DNA of 64,000 bases from an uncultured Deefgea sp. (GTDB lineage: Bacteria; Pseudomonadota; Gammaproteobacteria; Burkholderiales; Chitinibacteraceae), in contig NZ_CAMTIA010000002.1 of NCBI RefSeq assembly GCF_947072475.1, positions 62,001 through 126,000 on the forward strand, read 5' to 3'. Both the position numbers and the translations under genes were made by a program. Numbering within the stretch: position 1 is the stretch's first letter; each line of letters opens with the position of its first letter. Shown here one piece after another: positions 31,693 to 41,554 of this stretch. The notes below the pieces were generated by a model. It was not told where the DNA came from. It ran no database searches and saw only the letters and a program-made list of their open reading frames with translations.

Positions 31693-31953
31693 CGCGAGCA
31701 ACCTCAAGGAGTAATAATCAATTGTAGACTGGGCAACAGTATGCCACGCCCTTATTGCAGTGCAATATTTGTACTTTCCCTACATTTTCCGTTCAGCAAA
31801 CTATCAAGAGCTTCAAGGGAAAGATATAATCTAACGCTTTATATCAATCCAAATTTGAAAACTAATCGTCAACCCATTGTATTGCCTAGCAAGGACAATG
31901 ATGACGGCATGCTGTTGGTTTTCTTTCGCTTCATCTACTCAGGATAATCCATC

Positions 31954-32484
31954 ATGGACATCAGCAAGATCCCCGCCGGCAAAAATCTGCCAGAAGACTT
32001 TAACGTTATCATCGAAATCCCAGCCAATGCACCGCCAGTGAAATACGAATTTGACAAAGAATCAGGCGCGATCATCGTTGACCGTTTCGTTGGTACTTCA
32101 ATGTCATACCCAATGAACTACGGTTTTGTGCCACACACTTTATCGCTCGATGGCGATCCTGTTGACGTTTTAGTGCACACACCATTCCCACTCGCCCCAG
32201 GCATGGTCATCAAATGCCGTGCCATCGGTGTTTTGGGCATGGAAGATGAATCTGGCTACGATGCAAAAATCATTGCTTTGCCAGTTGAAAAAGTATGTGC
32301 CATGTATGCACACATCAAAACTTTGGCTGACTTGCCTGAATTATTGCTAGCGCAAGTGAAGCATTATTTCGAAAACTACAAAGCGCTCGAAAAAGGCAAA
32401 TGGGTTAAAGTACAAGACTGGGGTGACAAAGCCGCAGCTGAAGCTGAGATCATGACCAGCTATGAACGCGCGCAACAAAAATAA
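31954..32484 (+). CDS. ppa: Inorganic pyrophosphatase
   Basis: [27 protein letters not shown]...[24 protein letters not shown]. Confidence 0.98.
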   Translation: MDISKIPAGKNLPEDFNVIIEIPANAPPVKYEFDKESGAIIVDRFVGTSMSYPMNYGFVPHTLSLDGDPVDVLVHTPFPLAPGMVIKCRAIGVLGMEDESGYDAKIIALPVEKVCAMYAHIKTLADLPELLLAQVKHYFENYKALEKGKWVKVQDWGDKAAAEAEIMTSYERAQQK

Positions 32485-32501
32485 GCACGCCCTAATACAG
32501 T

Positions 32502-32530
32502 AAAAAGCCGATCATTGATCGGCTTTTTTT
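32502..32530. terminator. Terminator after ppa
   Basis: AAAAAGCCGATCA-TTGATCGGCTTTTTTT. Confidence 0.88.
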
Positions 32531-32586
32531 ATGTCAACAACGACAATGATTTGGCTTAGTCTGAAATAGTATTTCGGATTAATTAA

Positions 32587-32637
32587 TGGGTATATCGACC
32601 AAAGTATTGCAAATAAAGGCCTAGCAGCATATACCAT
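32587..32637. repeat. IR51 copy 4
   Basis: TGGGTATAT...ATATACCAT, 51 bp frame. Confidence 0.7.
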
Positions 32638-32653
32638 TACAAAAAATGCGGCA

Positions 32654-32915
32654 TTCAGATTTGCTGTTGATGCTGTGCCGCGCTCGTCGAGCTGGGGCTT
32701 AAAATCCCGTTCAAGCGCACCGAGTGCGGAAGGGAGACAAACGGTTTTATCGTTTGGCTCACGACAATCGAGGGCACAGCGGAGCTGGGCGCGCTCGGGG
32801 CGCCTTTCTTTCCCCCTCTTTCTTTGGCGAGTCAAAGAAAGAGGGTCCCCGTCGCGGACTGCGACTGTAAAACAATGTGCCGCAGGCACTTAAAACCAGC
32901 AACACGTAATCTGAA
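32654..32915. repeat. R2 dispersed repeat copy 1 (~262 bp, imperfect terminal inverted repeats)
   Basis: Ends TTCAGATTTGCTGTTG / CAACACGTAATCTGAA; interior matches 61312-61576. Confidence 0.8.
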
Positions 32916-32941
32916 CAGCACCACAAAAAATACGGCCTGAA

Positions 32942-33430
32942 TTATTTTAGCTTTTTATAACACACAAAAGCATATTCAATCCCCTTGCTCGACAGCCCCG
33001 GTTCCCTACTTTGCTCTTGCCACTGTTGCAAAGAAAACTCAGGAAAGAATGCGTCTCCTGCGGGGCTTAATGCCACTTCGGTCAAATACAGCGTATTGGC
33101 CAGCGCCAAGCTTTGCTGATAAATCTCACCGCCACCAATCACAAACACCCGTTCATGCCCCGCTGCTTTTGCCGCATCAATTGCCTCATGAAGCCCAGCA
33201 AATACCGTTGCGCCTTCAGCAGACCATTGCGAGTTACGACTAATGACCCAATGCGCTCGGCCTGGCAATAAGCCCGGTAAAGACTCAAATGTTTTACGCC
33301 CCATGAGCATCACGCTCCCCATGGTCAACGCTTTAAAATGCTTTAAGTCTTCTGGCAAGCGCCAAGGTAATTGATTATTGATGCCAATTACACGGTTTAG
33401 GCCTACCGCCGAAATCACTGCTACTTGCAT
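32942..33430 (-). CDS. folA: Dihydrofolate reductase
   Basis: VISAVGLNRVIGINNQLPWRLPEDLKHFKALTMGSVMLMGRKTFESL. Confidence 0.96.
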   Translation of the reverse strand: MQVAVISAVGLNRVIGINNQLPWRLPEDLKHFKALTMGSVMLMGRKTFESLPGLLPGRAHWVISRNSQWSAEGATVFAGLHEAIDAAKAAGHERVFVIGGGEIYQQSLALANTLYLTEVALSPAGDAFFPEFSLQQWQEQSREPGLSSKGIEYAFVCYKKLK

Positions 33431-33531
33431 TTCGCACCTCAATGTACACAGAAACACGCTGCCTTAAATTGACGAGCGATCTTTAATCTAAATGAAATTT
33501 TTTATCGTTTTATGCGACCCCAAACTGGGCA

Positions 33532-34209
33532 TTAACGACTCGGCAGCGCACTCACCGGATTGATGGTTTTGCCTTGATAACGCACTTCAAAATGCAGTTT
33601 CACACGATCGGTGCCGGTTTTACCCATTGCTGCAATCGCCTGACCTTGCTTCACTTGCGCACCTTCTTTCACCAAGAGCTTTTGATTATGTGCATAAGCG
33701 GTCAAATAGCCTTTCGCATGCTGAATAATCAGCAACAAACCATAACCCCGGATCCCGTCACCGGAATACAGCACTTTGCCATCGGCAACGGCGACAATCG
33801 GCGCGCCTAAAGCGCCCCCGATCCCGATGCCTTTCACGCGAGGCGGGGCATAAGCATACAATAACGGTCCTTGGCTGGGCCAAACCATCTCGATTCCCAC
33901 ATTACTCGGTGGTTTTACCTCCGGTAACCGAGGCCGCGCCTGAGTCGGTCTAGGCTTACTCGGTGCACTTACACTGCCCGCTGGCGGCGTCAAACGCAAG
34001 AGTTGCCCCGCTAAAATATCATCGTTTTTGGATAGGCGATTCCAGCGCTGCAACTCGGCAACGCTTTGATCATTATTTTTGGCAATTCGATACAAGGTAT
34101 CGCCCGATTTCACGCGATAAAAACCAGCAGGTGTCGGCCCCGAAACCGAAGCTGGATTACTGCCACAAGCGACCAAGAAAAGACTAAAAATAACCAGCCA
34201 AATTCGCAT
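33532..34209 (-). CDS. LysM/M23 peptidase-domain lipoprotein, NlpD-like
   Basis: Lipobox FLVACGS; LysM YRVKSGDTLYRIAKNNDQSVAELQRWN; M23-like C-terminus KLHFEVRYQGKTINPVSALP. Confidence 0.92.
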   Translation of the reverse strand: MRIWLVIFSLFLVACGSNPASVSGPTPAGFYRVKSGDTLYRIAKNNDQSVAELQRWNRLSKNDDILAGQLLRLTPPAGSVSAPSKPRPTQARPRLPEVKPPSNVGIEMVWPSQGPLLYAYAPPRVKGIGIGGALGAPIVAVADGKVLYSGDGIRGYGLLLIIQHAKGYLTAYAHNQKLLVKEGAQVKQGQAIAAMGKTGTDRVKLHFEVRYQGKTINPVSALPSR

Positions 34210-34760
34210 TATTGACCGCTGGCTTTTAGGCCCAAAGCCAACCAACCGGCGAGACCGATTTTTTCCAAGGTGGCGATATTGCGCTCAAAAATAACATCGG
34301 GATTGGGAAACGCCGCCACCGCTTTCGCAATACTGTCTTCACGAATCAAATGCAAGATGGGGTACGGCGCGCGATTGGTGTAGTTACTAATGTCATTGGC
34401 CTCGGTGCCTGCAAATTGAAAGTCCGGATGAAAACTCGCAACTTGCAACACGCCATCGAGTTCATGCTCGAGTACGATGTCTTCTGCCTGCGCCTGAACA
34501 TCGTTAAAAATTTCAAAATCCGGAAATAAACTCGGATGAATCAATAAAGTGGTATCGACTTCATCGGCCGGTGTGTGTTGCAAAAAGTCCAGTTCACGAT
34601 CCAAATCATCCAAAAAACCATCCAAATGCTTTGCATCGCTCACCACGTAGCGAATTTGATTTTTGACATAGACGGATTTTGCAAAGGGGCACAAATTCAA
34701 ACCAATCACCGCTTGCTCGAGCCAATGCTGTGTTGTTTGAATGATTTCGGCGTGGGACAT
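34209..34760 (-). CDS. DUF1415 family protein
   Basis: WLEQAVIGLNLCPFAKSVYVKNQIRYVVSDA. Confidence 0.85.
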   Translation of the reverse strand: MSHAEIIQTTQHWLEQAVIGLNLCPFAKSVYVKNQIRYVVSDAKHLDGFLDDLDRELDFLQHTPADEVDTTLLIHPSLFPDFEIFNDVQAQAEDIVLEHELDGVLQVASFHPDFQFAGTEANDISNYTNRAPYPILHLIREDSIAKAVAAFPNPDVIFERNIATLEKIGLAGWLALGLKASGQ

Positions 34761-34844
34761 GATGTTTCCTCAAATGAAGCGGCAATTTTACCTGTCTGCG
34801 CTCATTTTGGCTTGTTACAAACACCATTGATGATTTAAGCCATT

Positions 34845-34875
34845 AAAAAGGGCCGATTCAGATCGGCCCTTTTTG
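34845..34875. terminator. Rho-independent terminator-like hairpin
   Basis: AAAAAGGGCCGATtcagATCGGCCCTTTTT. Confidence 0.8.
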
Positions 34876-34963
34876 TCGTAAGCGATATCAAGCTCATTAT
34901 GGCTAAGGATTGGCAATCTCATACCCACCCCACTCAACGCTGCAAACTTGATATATAAACATT

Positions 34964-35014
34964 AAGGTATAGACCCACAATGCTTATAATCTCTGACCTG
35001 TATTCAAATACCCA
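34964..35014. repeat. IR51 copy 5 (degenerate)
   Basis: AAGGTATAGACC...CAAATACCCA, 51-bp spacing conserved; 5-bp core stem. Confidence 0.6.
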
Positions 35015-35016
35015 AA

Positions 35017-35835
35017 CTATCGTAACAAACTCAGCACTTGTCCCGCACTCGCCCGCGCCTGAACTTGCATCGCCAAATTCGCGTTATTACGCACCTTATC
35101 CTGTGTCCATTGCGATGTTGTTGCTGCGTAATCGGTATCGGCAACACGACTTTTGGCAGCAGATAAATTTAAAGCACTGGTTTGCAAATTTTGAATGCCA
35201 CTGTCAATTCGATTTTGAAAAGCGCCCAGTTGCCCCCGCTGTCCAGAAATCAGCTCAATATCACGATCCAGCAAAGAGAGGCTGCTATTGGCAGCACTGG
35301 AACTCGATAAATCAAGTAATCCGGCAGCACTCGCCAAGCCATTTGCACCATTTAAGCTTGGATTATTCAGGCTAAGTAAATCATTGGCATTGGGCCCAGC
35401 TTGAAAATTAAATGCGCCACCTTGCAAAAGCGCCTGACCATTAAATTGCGCGTTATTAACAATATCCGCATTGCTTTGCGACAATGCATCGGCCTCAGCC
35501 TGCATTGCCTGTCGATCACTCGCCGACAAAGTACCGTTGCCCGCAGCCACTGTTAATTCACGCAATCGATCGGTATTGTCCGAAATTGAACTCAAGGCCC
35601 CGTCAGCGGTTTGCGCCAAAGAAATACCATCGTTCAGATTTCTCACCGCCTGATTACTGCCTGCGATTTGCGCGGCAAACTGCTCAATTAAAGCGCTGCC
35701 TGCCGCATCGTCTTTGGCGCTATTGATGCGAGTGCCACTGGACAAACTTTGCAGGGTTTTCGCTTGTGTTGCTTGCGCCAAAGCCGCGCTACTTTGCAGC
35801 CCCAATGCCGCTAAATTAGAAGAGACATTCATCAT
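35017..35835 (-). CDS. Flagellin, short (~270 aa)
   Basis: LSSGTRINSAKDDAAGSALIEQFAAQIAGSNQAVRNLNDGISLAQTADGALS; C-term SRVADTDYAATTSQWTQDKVRNNANLAMQVQARASAGQVLSLLR. Confidence 0.95.
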   Translation of the reverse strand: MMNVSSNLAALGLQSSAALAQATQAKTLQSLSSGTRINSAKDDAAGSALIEQFAAQIAGSNQAVRNLNDGISLAQTADGALSSISDNTDRLRELTVAAGNGTLSASDRQAMQAEADALSQSNADIVNNAQFNGQALLQGGAFNFQAGPNANDLLSLNNPSLNGANGLASAAGLLDLSSSSAANSSLSLLDRDIELISGQRGQLGAFQNRIDSGIQNLQTSALNLSAAKSRVADTDYAATTSQWTQDKVRNNANLAMQVQARASAGQVLSLLR

Positions 35836-35955
35836 CAACTCCTCACGCATCAATATACTTAGTTTCAGATTACGCCAAATATAAGCAAAAGCGAATATAA
35901 ACGACTGGCGGCACACTATGTCGCCAGCGTAAACTTACGTTCCAATTAAACAAAA

Positions 35956-36665
35956 CTACTCATGTGCCTTGATATAGCTCTCGGATTGATCGGCTTTCGG
36001 CGGATGCACAATATAGGCATCATAAACACCATATAAAGTCCCCTCACCGATCACTTTCCCCGTCATGGCCGTGAGTAATTCATTATAAAAATATCCAGGT
36101 TTTAAATTTAAAGGACGATTCAAAGCAAATACTTTGATGGTGTATTTATGCGCAAATCCCACTGGCACCATCCCACCATCCCACCATACGCTGCAGCTTG
36201 CGCAGCGGGCACATCAAAGCCTTTCATTGACGGCATATTAAGCATCACACCATCAGAATAACTATTCACGCCCTGTACCATATTATTGGCGTGAGAACGA
36301 CTGGCATTGGCCGGTAACGAGGTCATGGTGGCTGGAACAACCGTCAGCCAATGAATCCACGGAAAACCAATAATGGGTGAGGTATCGTAATCAACAATCG
36401 TGGTCACATACGCTGCGGTTGATTTTGGCCCTTTGGACCACTGCAATGGAATTGACTCTAAAGGCATTGCGCCTAATTTATCTTTGGATGCCGCGCCATA
36501 TTGAGCATCAATAATGCCATTATTAATACCAGAAGAAGAAAGGCTGAGCTGAATGAAGGGGAGATAATGTGTGTTTTTATCGACTTTATCAGTACTGGCC
36601 ACAACAGGAACAAACAAAAAAAGTTGTAAAACGACAATCGAAATACTTTGAGCTATTTTCATCAA
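35956..36665 (-). pseudogene. YbhB/YbcL (PEBP-like) exported protein, frameshifted at an 8-bp tandem repeat
   Basis: N-terminal part in ORF 36120-36665 (...AAAYGGMVGWCQWD) and C-terminal part in ORF 35956-36171 (MVPVGFAHKYTIKVFALNRPLNL...); removing one 8-bp unit restores AAAYGGMVPVGFAHKYT. Confidence 0.8.
36167..36187. repeat. 8-bp tandem repeat ACCATCCC x2.6
   Basis: ACCATCCC ACCATCCC ACCAT. Confidence 0.9.
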
Positions 36666-36899
36666 TCAGCACTCCATTTTTCAAAATTTAACAAAACATT
36701 TCATGTTTTTATGAAACTATAAAAACATTTTCAGCTTGAATTTCTAGCTCACACCAATTTACAATTCAATTCAATTCAATGTTATTAAATTAAATGATGA
36801 ACGTAAATCCAATTTCATTGCGGCACGATGTAATTTCATTACAGCCAATCACCAAGAAAAACGCTATGCTGCAAGCCACTTTCAATTGAATGATTCTCT

Positions 36900-37505
36900 A
36901 TGTCACAAACACACCTCTCCCACTCGCTCATCGACGATTTACAAGGCATGCTCACCGGCGTGATTTTTGTCGCACTCGCCATCCAATTGTTTAAGCATGC
37001 AGGACTCATTACAGGGGGTACCACTGGGCTCGCCTTTATTTTGTTTTACTTGGGAGATATACCCTACGGCTTAATCTTATTTGTATTAAATGTACCTTTT
37101 TACCTATTTGCTTACAAAGTGCTGGGCAAGGAGTTCACGCTCAAAACGTTTGCCTGTGTCGCCAGCTTGGCACTCATCACCGAGTGGATGCCACATTGGA
37201 TTAGCTTTGGCAAACTCAATCCTATTTTTGCGGGTTTAATGGGCGGTTTAATGGCGGGAGTGGGGATATTGATGCTGATTCGACATAAAGCCAGTTTAGC
37301 CGGTGTAACCGTATTGGCTTTATATTTACAAAAGACCAAAGGCTGGCGGGCTGGGCATGTTCAATTGGTCGTCGATTTAGTTATTTTGGCGATTGGTGCC
37401 GCAATTGTCAGTTGGCAACAATTGATTATTTCAATCATTGGCGCTTTTGCACTTAATTTAGTGATTGCAACTAACCATAAAACTGGGCGCTATATGGGAA
37501 TGTAA
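36900..37505 (+). CDS. YitT family membrane protein
   Basis: SLIDDLQGMLTGVIFVALAIQLFKHAGLITGGTTGLAFIL. Confidence 0.85.
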   Translation: MSQTHLSHSLIDDLQGMLTGVIFVALAIQLFKHAGLITGGTTGLAFILFYLGDIPYGLILFVLNVPFYLFAYKVLGKEFTLKTFACVASLALITEWMPHWISFGKLNPIFAGLMGGLMAGVGILMLIRHKASLAGVTVLALYLQKTKGWRAGHVQLVVDLVILAIGAAIVSWQQLIISIIGAFALNLVIATNHKTGRYMGM

Positions 37506-37519
37506 ATCAGAAAAAATAA

Positions 37520-37556
37520 AAAAGTCATCGATATATAAAATATCGATGACTAAAAA
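37520..37556. terminator. Bidirectional terminator
   Basis: AGTCATCGATAT-ataaa-ATATCGATGACT with flanking A-rich tracts, between convergent genes. Confidence 0.75.
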
Positions 37557-37570
37557 GTACGAATCCCGAT

Positions 37571-38413
37571 TTAATCCAGATTGACTTCAATATTATCGAT
37601 CAATCGAGTATTACCGAGCCGAGCCGCAATTAATATCACTAATTTTTGATCGGTACTTGATGCAGGTTTTAAGGTTTCAGCATTACGGGTATCGACATAA
37701 TCAATATCATGCCAGCCGCGAACGCGTAAATCAGTGACGGTTTGTACCGCCAATTTGGAATAGTCTTTTTCGCCCGCTTCAATCGCGGTTTTCATTCGGC
37801 TCAAATGATAGTGTAAACGCGGCGCTTCAGCGCGCTGATCGGCATTTAAGAACGCATTGCGTGACGATAGCGCCAAACCATCCTCAGCACGCCCTGTATT
37901 GACCGGTAGGATTTGAATATGCATATTCAAATCTTTAACCATGCTTTGAATCACAAATAATTGCTGATAATCTTTTTTGCCAAAACAAGCCATATCGGCC
38001 TGAACAATATTAAATAATTTCGTGACCACGGTAGCGACACCACGGAAATGTCCAGGACGAAATGCGCCACACAATTCGTCGGCAATCGCCGGTGGCGTAA
38101 CCTGATATTGCTGAATCACATTGGGATACAGTTCATGCTCATCAGGGGCAAAAATAACATCAACACCGCCCTGTTCTGCAATCAAAGCGGCGTCGTTTTC
38201 TAAGGTGCGCGGGTAGCGGTCAAAATCTTCGCCTTGGCCAAACTGCAGGCGATTGACAAAGATACTCACGACGGTATGTTCCGCTGCGGCTTTTGCAGCA
38301 TGAATGAGCGACATATGCCCCGCATGCAAGCTACCCATTGTCGGCACAAAAGCCACCGTGCCAACGGTTTTGCGCCAAGCGCGAAGTTCTGCAATGGTAT
38401 GGATGATTTTCAT
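37571..38413 (-). CDS. panC: Pantothenate synthetase
   Basis: [32 protein letters not shown]. Confidence 0.97.
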   Translation of the reverse strand: MKIIHTIAELRAWRKTVGTVAFVPTMGSLHAGHMSLIHAAKAAAEHTVVSIFVNRLQFGQGEDFDRYPRTLENDAALIAEQGGVDVIFAPDEHELYPNVIQQYQVTPPAIADELCGAFRPGHFRGVATVVTKLFNIVQADMACFGKKDYQQLFVIQSMVKDLNMHIQILPVNTGRAEDGLALSSRNAFLNADQRAEAPRLHYHLSRMKTAIEAGEKDYSKLAVQTVTDLRVRGWHDIDYVDTRNAETLKPASSTDQKLVILIAARLGNTRLIDNIEVNLD

Positions 38414-38576
38414 GGTGTTTGAGAGCTGAGATTTGGAGGTAGATAACAATGACTAGAACACGAAAGTCAGGAAAGTCCGAGTGCAATCAGAAAACTACAG
38501 GTAAGACGCAACAATTGGCCGATTAAAACGCTAGATTATGTTTTATTTCGGCCTGTTCGTCGTGTTCGATATTGAA

Positions 38577-39368
38577 TTAAAACGAATGCTCTTCAGCCGG
38601 AAAAGTTAAGCCCTTCACCGCTTTCACATACGCCTCAACCGCGCCCTGAATACTATGGCTGCCAGTCATAAAGTTCTTCACAAAACGGGCTTTCTTACCG
38701 GGATACACGCCGAGCATGTCGTACAGCACCAGCACTTGTCCGTCGACATCAATGCCGGCACCAATGCCAATGGTGGGTACCGACAGCGATTCGGTAATGG
38801 TTTTGGCGACCGACGCTGGCACCATTTCCATCAACACCATACTGGCACCTGCGGCTTGCAATGCCAATGCATCGCGCACCAGCACTTCGGCTTCTGATTC
38901 AGTTTTGCCTTGGACCTTATAACCACCATACACATGCACCGACTGCGGCTGCAGACCAATGTGTGCGCAGACTGGAATACCGCGTTGCACCAAAAATTGA
39001 ACGGTATCGACCATGATTGCACCGCCTTCAATTTTGACCATTTCAGCACCAGCAGCCATCAACCGAGCGGCGTTTTCATAGGCTTGAGCGTGTGAAATTT
39101 GATAACTACCAAAGGGTAGATCAGCCAAAACTAGACCCGTTTGCGTGCCGCGAGCCACCGCCTGTGTGTGGTAATGCATATCGTCCATGGTCACCGGCAA
39201 GGTTGAGCGATGCCCTTGGATTACATTGCCAAGTGAATCGCCGACCAAAAAAATATCCACGCCAGCGGCATCCAATAGCGTCGCAAAGCTGGCATCGTAG
39301 CAAGTCAACATGGCTATTTTTTGGCCATCTTGTTTCATTTTTTGTAATGTAGTCAGAGTCGTCTTCAT
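38577..39368 (-). CDS. panB: 3-methyl-2-oxobutanoate hydroxymethyltransferase
   Basis: [44 protein letters not shown]. Confidence 0.97.
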   Translation of the reverse strand: MKTTLTTLQKMKQDGQKIAMLTCYDASFATLLDAAGVDIFLVGDSLGNVIQGHRSTLPVTMDDMHYHTQAVARGTQTGLVLADLPFGSYQISHAQAYENAARLMAAGAEMVKIEGGAIMVDTVQFLVQRGIPVCAHIGLQPQSVHVYGGYKVQGKTESEAEVLVRDALALQAAGASMVLMEMVPASVAKTITESLSVPTIGIGAGIDVDGQVLVLYDMLGVYPGKKARFVKNFMTGSHSIQGAVEAYVKAVKGLTFPAEEHSF

Positions 39369-39496
39369 TGTTCGGTATCCATGCAGTTAAAAAGATCAGC
39401 ACTTTTGGTGCTGCTGCGGTGCTGCGATGACGGCAAATTGGGCCGTCCCGCAAAGTGCACCAATCCTAATGGAGATAGATCAGAAAATCGATACAT

Positions 39497-39994
39497 TTAA
39501 GCCGCAAGCGTGGCTTTCTGAGGAATGCGCGTCAATACTTGCTCGGCTACGGTAGCAAGAAAGTGCTTCGCTGGGCCAAGGTGTGGCATTTCAATTTCTG
39601 GCGCGATTTCAAGCAAGGGTTGCAAAACAAAAGCCCGCTGCTGCATCCGTGGATGTGGCACTTGTAAGTTGGCTAAGTCGTATTGCTCTTGGCCGTACAA
39701 AATCAAATCCAAATCCAAGGTGCGCGGTGAATTTTTAAATTCACGCGCACGGCCATTTTGAGTCTCAATCGCAAGCAACGCAGCCAAAACCTCAAGCGCG
39801 GTCAGCTCGGTGTCGATTTCGCAGACCGCATTCACAAAATCAGGTTGCTGGGTATAACCCACTGCCGCGCTACGATAAAAAGAAGAGCTGCGCACCAGCG
39901 TCATTTTTGGCCAAGCGGCTAAGCTGGCCAATGCCACATTGAGTTGGGCGATTGGATCACCCAAATTAGCGCCTAAAGCGACAAATATTTTCAT
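39497..39994 (-). CDS. folK: HPPK (2-amino-4-hydroxy-6-hydroxymethyldihydropteridine diphosphokinase)
   Basis: MKIFVALGANLGDPIAQLN; SPRTLDLDLILYG. Confidence 0.95.
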   Translation of the reverse strand: MKIFVALGANLGDPIAQLNVALASLAAWPKMTLVRSSSFYRSAAVGYTQQPDFVNAVCEIDTELTALEVLAALLAIETQNGRAREFKNSPRTLDLDLILYGQEQYDLANLQVPHPRMQQRAFVLQPLLEIAPEIEMPHLGPAKHFLATVAEQVLTRIPQKATLAA

Positions 39995-39998
39995 CGTT

Positions 39999-41342
39999 TT
40001 AGTTTCCAGACGGCTTGGCTGCGGCGGGTTTACGCGGACGACTACGTTTACGGCGCTTGGCGGGGGCATCACCCGATTGGCCATTTTTGGTGGCCAAGTC
40101 AATCATTGCCGTCCGTTCTGTTTCTTCACTGACTTGAAATTGCGTCCACCAATCGGCTAATGATTTTTCCACTAAGCCGCAGTCGGCACGCAATAACAAA
40201 AAGTCATACGCCGCTCGAAACCGTGCTTGCTCTAATAGTCGGAACGGGCGCAAACCAACGCGTTGCTCAAATCGCGGCTGCAATAGCCAAATTTCTTTCA
40301 TTGCCGCACTGTAGCGATTGGGCACTGCTAAACGTTTGCTGACTTTACTTTCAACTTCATTCATCGCGTCGATCAAGGCGGTGATTTTAGTTTCACCGGC
40401 AGCAAGGCGTTTTTGCCACAGCGCTTCGACTTCATGCCAGAGCAATGCCGCAAACAAAAATCCTGCCGAAACCGGCTTGTCATCGGCTAAGCGCTGATCA
40501 GTATTTTCAAGGGCTTTTTGTAAAAACTTGGCGGTTTCTGGCTGAGAAAGTAGTTTGTCTAGCAATGGAAACAACGGCTGATGTAAGCCATGCGCTCGCA
40601 ACGCTTGCATACAATCCCATGCCTTGCCTGACAGCAATAACTTCATCATTTCGTCGAACAATCGCGCTGAAGGGATGTTCTCCAGTAAAGCGGCATGTTC
40701 ACGAATGGGCTTGCGGGTATCTGGCGCAATCGCCAAGCCCAACTTGGCCGATAGCCGTGCAGCACGCAGCATCCGTACTGGATCTTCGTGATAGCGTTTA
40801 ACTGGATCGCCAATCATCACTAGCTGCTGCTTTTCTAAATCTTCGATGCCATGGTGAAAATCGATAATTTCTTCGGTATTCGGATCGTAATACAAGGCGT
40901 TGACGGTAAAGTCGCGGCGATCGGCATCTTCAGCAATCGTGCCATAGACATTGTCACGGATAATTCGCCCGCTGGCATCGGTGGGTGACTCGGCACTACC
41001 ACGGAAGGTGGTGACTTCAATGATCTCTTCACCGCCGCGATCATAAAATGGCACATGCACAATCCGAAAACGGCGGCCAATAATGCGCGAACGATTAAAA
41101 ATATGCCGAACCTGCTCCGGCGTAGCGCTGGTCGCCACGTCAAAATCTTTGGGTGACTTGCCGAGCAATAAATCACGCACCGCTCCGCCCACGATATAGG
41201 CCTCGTAACCCGCCGCTTGCAGACGATCACAGACTTTCAACGCACCTGAGTGCAGCTGATCACGGCGAATACCATAGTGCTTGGCGTGCACAACACGCCG
41301 TCCCGGGCGCCGTAGCACCTTGCCGATAAATTTACGAATCAT
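39999..41342 (-). CDS. pcnB: Poly(A) polymerase I-like
   Basis: AYIVGGAVRDLLLGKSPKDFDVATSATPEQVRHIFNRSRIIGRRFRIVHV. Confidence 0.95.
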   Translation of the reverse strand: MIRKFIGKVLRRPGRRVVHAKHYGIRRDQLHSGALKVCDRLQAAGYEAYIVGGAVRDLLLGKSPKDFDVATSATPEQVRHIFNRSRIIGRRFRIVHVPFYDRGGEEIIEVTTFRGSAESPTDASGRIIRDNVYGTIAEDADRRDFTVNALYYDPNTEEIIDFHHGIEDLEKQQLVMIGDPVKRYHEDPVRMLRAARLSAKLGLAIAPDTRKPIREHAALLENIPSARLFDEMMKLLLSGKAWDCMQALRAHGLHQPLFPLLDKLLSQPETAKFLQKALENTDQRLADDKPVSAGFLFAALLWHEVEALWQKRLAAGETKITALIDAMNEVESKVSKRLAVPNRYSAAMKEIWLLQPRFEQRVGLRPFRLLEQARFRAAYDFLLLRADCGLVEKSLADWWTQFQVSEETERTAMIDLATKNGQSGDAPAKRRKRSRPRKPAAAKPSGN

Positions 41343-41493
41343 GGAGTAATTTTGCAGCTGCAAAGAGGCGAAACCCAATATTATACAAGCGGAGTGCTTC
41401 ATGCAGTGGATGATTTAAGGACTACCTGATGATTCCAGAACAAAAGCGGACTAATCACACCGATGAATCAATCTAAAAAAATATTAAATTTAC

Positions 41494-41544
41494 TAGGTAT
41501 AGCCACCTAAGCTACGTATTTAATAACTTAGATTCATATACCTA
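41494..41544. repeat. IR51 copy 6
   Basis: TAGGTATAGC...CATATACCTA, compensatory terminal pair A-T, 51 bp. Confidence 0.75.
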
Positions 41545-41554
41545 AGAGAAAATA

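Noticed and set aside
32512-32893. ORFs 32512-32889 (-) and 32675-32893 (+)
   Set aside because: They lie across the IR51/R2 repeat; the peptides are translations of repeat DNA and not supported as genes.
35869-35883. TTTCAGATTACG upstream of flagellin, resembling the R2 terminal repeat
   Set aside because: Only ~11-12 bp match, no second TIR or R2 interior; likely coincidence.
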